From assembly GCA_002840285.1 (NCBI GenBank), contig PHAE01000001.1:1-64000 (forward strand): DNA of 64,000 nucleotides, written 5' to 3'. The position numbers and the translations under genes are program-made. This document shows, piece by piece, positions 61,564 to 64,000 of this stretch (its first letter is position 1; each line of letters opens with the position of its first letter). The notes below the pieces were generated by a model, which was not told where the DNA came from, made no database searches, and worked only from the letters and a program-made list of their open reading frames with translations. Source of the DNA: Firmicutes bacterium HGW-Firmicutes-11 (GTDB taxonomy: Bacteria > Bacillota > Clostridia > Peptostreptococcales > Anaerovoracaceae).

Positions 61564-62793
61564 TCATCTGCGGAAGGCCAACGTGCCATTGTGTCCACCA
61601 AAACCCAGCGAAGTAGAAAGCGCAAGATCGATTGATGCATCGACTGCATGATTTGGTGTATAGTTGAGGTCGCAGTCAGGATCGGCTTCCTGGTACCCGA
61701 TGGTTGGAGGGATCCTCTGATCGCTCAAGGCCAGCAGGCAAGCAATGGCTTCCGTTGCACCAGCTGCGCCAAGCATATGTCCTGTCATCGACTTTGTACT
61801 GCTGATGTGCACTTCTTTGGCTTTGTCGCCAAAAACTCGTTTCAGAGCCACGGTTTCTGCCTTGTCATTCAGCGGCGTCGATGTGCCGTGAGCATTGTAG
61901 TACACTTTTATCTCCTCTTGGTATCCGGCCTCTTTCAATGCGATCTTGATCGAGTTTGCGGCACCAGCCGCCTCCGGATGGGGCGCGGTGATGTGGTGGG
62001 CATCGCAAGTGTTGCCATATCCGACGATTTCGCCATAGATTTTTGCGCCACGAGCTGACGCGCGATCGTATTCCTCCAAAACAAGGATCGCCGCACCTTC
62101 CCCTATTACAAAACCGTCCCGGCGAAGGTCAAAAGGAATGGAACTCGACAGCGGCTCGTTTCGGGTCGACAAAGCCGTACTGTTGGTGAATCCTGCAATG
62201 CTGAGGGGATTGATCGCCGCTTCAGCACCGCCTGCAATGATCGCATCGGCATAGCCGTGGCGGATCGCATGAAATGCCTCGCCGATCGCATGGGTCGATG
62301 TCGAACAGGCCGTCACGACCGGTAAACAGGGGCCCATCGCCTGAAAACGGATCGCAATGTTTCCGGCAGCAATGTTAGAGATCATCATCGGTATGAACAA
62401 CGGCGATACTTTACGCGGACCACCGTTCAACAGCTTTTCCGTCATCGATATAAAAGTATCCATACCTCCGATCCCGGATCCGACATAGACACCCAATCGT
62501 TCCGTTTCAATGGTTCCGGATATGCCGCTGTCCTGAACTGCCTGTTCTGCCGCCGCCATGGCGTACTGGCTGAACATGTCCATTCTTCTGGCTTCGCTTT
62601 TATCCATGTACACCGCAGGGTCAAATCCCTTGACCTCTGCTGCGATCTTGACTTTGAATTCTTCGGTATCGAATTTGGTGATGTAGTCGATGCCGCAGAC
62701 TCCGTTCATCAGATTTTTATGAAATGACGCCAGATCATTGCCGATCGGCGAAAGTATACCTACTCCAGTGACTGCTACTCTTCTCACATGCAT
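61564..62793 (-). CDS. fabF: 3-oxoacyl-ACP synthase II
   Basis: 409 residues. Cys-His-His triad: VVTACSTSTHAIGEAF, YYNAHGTSTPLNDKAE and SSTKSMTGHMLGAAGATE, then LSTSLGFGGHNGTLAFRR. Condenses malonyl-ACP with acyl-ACP. It overlaps fabG by 10 bases. No fabH or acyl carrier protein gene is in view. Confidence 0.96.
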   Translation of the reverse strand: MHVRRVAVTGVGILSPIGNDLASFHKNLMNGVCGIDYITKFDTEEFKVKIAAEVKGFDPAVYMDKSEARRMDMFSQYAMAAAEQAVQDSGISGTIETERLGVYVGSGIGGMDTFISMTEKLLNGGPRKVSPLFIPMMISNIAAGNIAIRFQAMGPCLPVVTACSTSTHAIGEAFHAIRHGYADAIIAGGAEAAINPLSIAGFTNSTALSTRNEPLSSSIPFDLRRDGFVIGEGAAILVLEEYDRASARGAKIYGEIVGYGNTCDAHHITAPHPEAAGAANSIKIALKEAGYQEEIKVYYNAHGTSTPLNDKAETVALKRVFGDKAKEVHISSTKSMTGHMLGAAGATEAIACLLALSDQRIPPTIGYQEADPDCDLNYTPNHAVDASIDLALSTSLGFGGHNGTLAFRR

Positions 62794-63524
62794 AACCCCC
62801 CATCGATTCGTATGACTTCTCCAGTGATGTACGCGGCGTTATCTGATGCGAGAAACGCGACCAGCTTTGCCACTTCTTCCGCATTACCCATGCGCTTCAG
62901 CGGAATCTGTTCCAGCGCCTGTTCTTTGATCTTGTCCGGCAACGTCGCCGTCATATCGGTATCGATGAAACCAGGTGCAACTGCATTGCACGTGATGCCT
63001 CTTCCTGCCAATTCTTTCGCGACTGTCTTTGTCAAGCCGATGATCCCCGCTTTGGCTCCTGCATAGTTGGCCTGTCCCGGATTTCCCATCAGTCCAGCCA
63101 CTGACGACAGATTGATGATCCTTCCCTGTCTCTGTTTCATCATAGGAGAATACAGGTGACGAATCATGTGGAAGGTCCCTTTCAAGTTGGTGTCTACGAC
63201 TAGGTCGAAGCTTTCTTCTGTCATTGAAAGCAAAAGACCGTCTTTCGTGACTCCGGCATTGTTGACCAGGATGTCCACTTTTGAAAATGCACCCAGCACT
63301 TCCTTGACTGCTTCTTTTGTTCCTTCGAACGATGCCACATCGCACTTGATGGCCATTGCGTCTCTGCCGAGAGCCTTGATTTCATTTACCGTTTCCATCG
63401 CGGCCATCTGATTCCCAGCATAGATCACTGCTACCGAGGCACCTTGTTTGGCCAATTCGATGGCGATGGCTTTCCCGATCCCACGGCTCCCACCGGTCAC
63501 GATCGCGTGTTTACCTTCCAGCAT
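62784..63524 (-). CDS. fabG: 3-oxoacyl-ACP reductase
   Basis: 246 residues. VTGGSRGIGKAIAIELAKQG cofactor motif, NNAGVTKDGLLLSM, NLSSVAGLMGNPGQANYAGAKAGIIG (Ser, Tyr, Lys) and APGFIDTDMTATLPD, the standard FabG pattern. NADPH-dependent reduction step. It overlaps fabD by 14 bases. Confidence 0.96.
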   Translation of the reverse strand: MLEGKHAIVTGGSRGIGKAIAIELAKQGASVAVIYAGNQMAAMETVNEIKALGRDAMAIKCDVASFEGTKEAVKEVLGAFSKVDILVNNAGVTKDGLLLSMTEESFDLVVDTNLKGTFHMIRHLYSPMMKQRQGRIINLSSVAGLMGNPGQANYAGAKAGIIGLTKTVAKELAGRGITCNAVAPGFIDTDMTATLPDKIKEQALEQIPLKRMGNAEEVAKLVAFLASDNAAYITGEVIRIDGGLCM

Positions 63525-64000
63525 GTTTCAATTCCTCCATGGTCGTCCGAAGTGTTTCCTTATTTTCTACAGACAGGACCTTAGCAGCGGGAAGGATCTT
63601 GGTGATCATATTGATCAGCGTCTTCCCCGGACCGACTTCAATAAATGTATCTGCACCCTGTCGGTTCATTTCCATGATCGTTGGATGCCACAGTACCGGT
63701 GAGTCGATTTGACGGAACAGAAGATCGATGTCGCCGTACGGCAGAGCCGTCACATTGGCATAGACAGGGATTTCTCCCTCCAGGATCGTCAGACGGCTGA
63801 ATGATTCTTCCAACGCCGTCCTCGCCTGTTTCATCATAGGAGAGTGAAAGCCCCCACTGACCGGCAACCGGATGGATTTCCCTCCGGATTTGACGACTTC
63901 TGCCGGGAAGGCTGTTGCCGCCTCTTCGGTACAGGCGACTACCGTCTGCAGCGGGCCGTTATAATTGACCGGATAACTGCCGGGAACCTGGCTGCATGCA
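63511..64000 (-). CDS. fabD: Malonyl-CoA:ACP transacylase, partial (5' part beyond window)
   Basis: About 163 C-terminal residues are visible; the gene runs off the right edge, so the track start at 63867 is not real. The frame reads VPGSYPVNYNGPLQTVVACTEEAATAFPAEVVKSGGKSIRLPVSGGFHSPMMKQAR; the conserved His of GGFHSP belongs to the Ser-His active site (Ser lies outside). VGPGKTLINMI closes the fold. Order fabD-fabG-fabF is standard. Confidence 0.94.
   Translation of the reverse strand, partial: ACSQVPGSYPVNYNGPLQTVVACTEEAATAFPAEVVKSGGKSIRLPVSGGFHSPMMKQARTALEESFSRLTILEGEIPVYANVTALPYGDIDLLFRQIDSPVLWHPTIMEMNRQGADTFIEVGPGKTLINMITKILPAAKVLSVENKETLRTTMEELKHAGR

Noticed and set aside
1-64000. CRISPR arrays, insertion sequences or prophage
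   Set aside because: No regularly spaced repeats, transposase motifs or phage genes were seen; the lone tyrosine recombinase has no element borders around it.

Overview
The window reads as chromosome of an anaerobic, low-to-mid GC Firmicute of class Clostridia. The evidence is the ancestral cluster order mutS-mutL-miaA and nusB-xseA-xseB-ispA-dxs-tlyA, the fused SecDF, RNase J, YlbF, YloU/Asp23, HemZ and RsfS-YqeK-NadD, and the Pyl-decoding methylamine pathway typical of acetogen-like Clostridia. No sporulation genes (spoIIIA, spoIVB, spo0A) occur where relatives often carry them, which hints at a non-sporulating lineage such as the Eubacteriaceae. That placement is inference.

Layout. 0.1-0.6 kb: a LysM cell-division-inhibitor-like gene behind three regularly spaced LexA boxes. 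1-36.9 kb: an almost uninterrupted minus-strand block of housekeeping genes (DNA repair, tRNA modification, isoprenoids, peptidoglycan, translation, mRNA decay, stringent response, secretion). 37.0-37.25 kb: tRNA-Leu(CAA) and tRNA-Pro(GGG) on the plus strand, ending in a very long hairpin that contains an inverted copy of the tRNA-Pro 3' part. 37.3-41 kb: short-chain dehydrogenase, 3-hydroxyacyl-CoA dehydrogenase, a NapH-like Fe-S membrane protein, a universal stress protein, and a strong-promoter candidate small RNA gene. 41-44.9 kb: accessory genes (Mo-cofactor lipoprotein, DUF427, AIM24-like, two GNATs, DUF697-like membrane protein).

44.9-57.9 kb is the accessory system of most interest: a methylamine-utilisation and pyrrolysine island. 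Transcribed right to left it carries a UroD-family methyltransferase fused to a thioredoxin-like domain, a corrinoid protein, mttB and mtbB (each with one in-frame amber codon at the pyrrolysine position), a CobW-like GTPase, a RACo-type corrinoid activator, pylSc, a second corrinoid protein, pylSn, pylD, pylT (tRNA-Pyl, CUA) and pylB. A divergent PocR/AraC regulator faces the operon across a region with two inverted repeats that overlap predicted -10 boxes. pylC was not found. Amber is also an ordinary stop codon here: by eye 16 of 62 genes end in TAG, including mtbB itself and pylSn, so the same triplet has to be both sense and stop, within one mRNA in the case of mtbB.

57.8-64 kb: a fatty-acid-type operon (fabD partial, fabG, fabF, fabZ) continuing into a lipoyl-less 2-oxoacid-dehydrogenase-type acyltransferase, an AMP-dependent acyl ligase, and a MetH-activation-domain-like protein that may belong functionally to the neighbouring corrinoid system.

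How they work together (inference from families): MttB and MtbB demethylate tri- and dimethylamine onto corrinoid proteins; the UroD-family enzyme moves the methyl group on, probably to tetrahydrofolate or a thiol; the RACo-like protein, perhaps with the CobW-like and MetH-activation-like proteins, keeps the corrinoid reduced; PylB, PylD, split PylS and tRNA-Pyl supply the 22nd amino acid.
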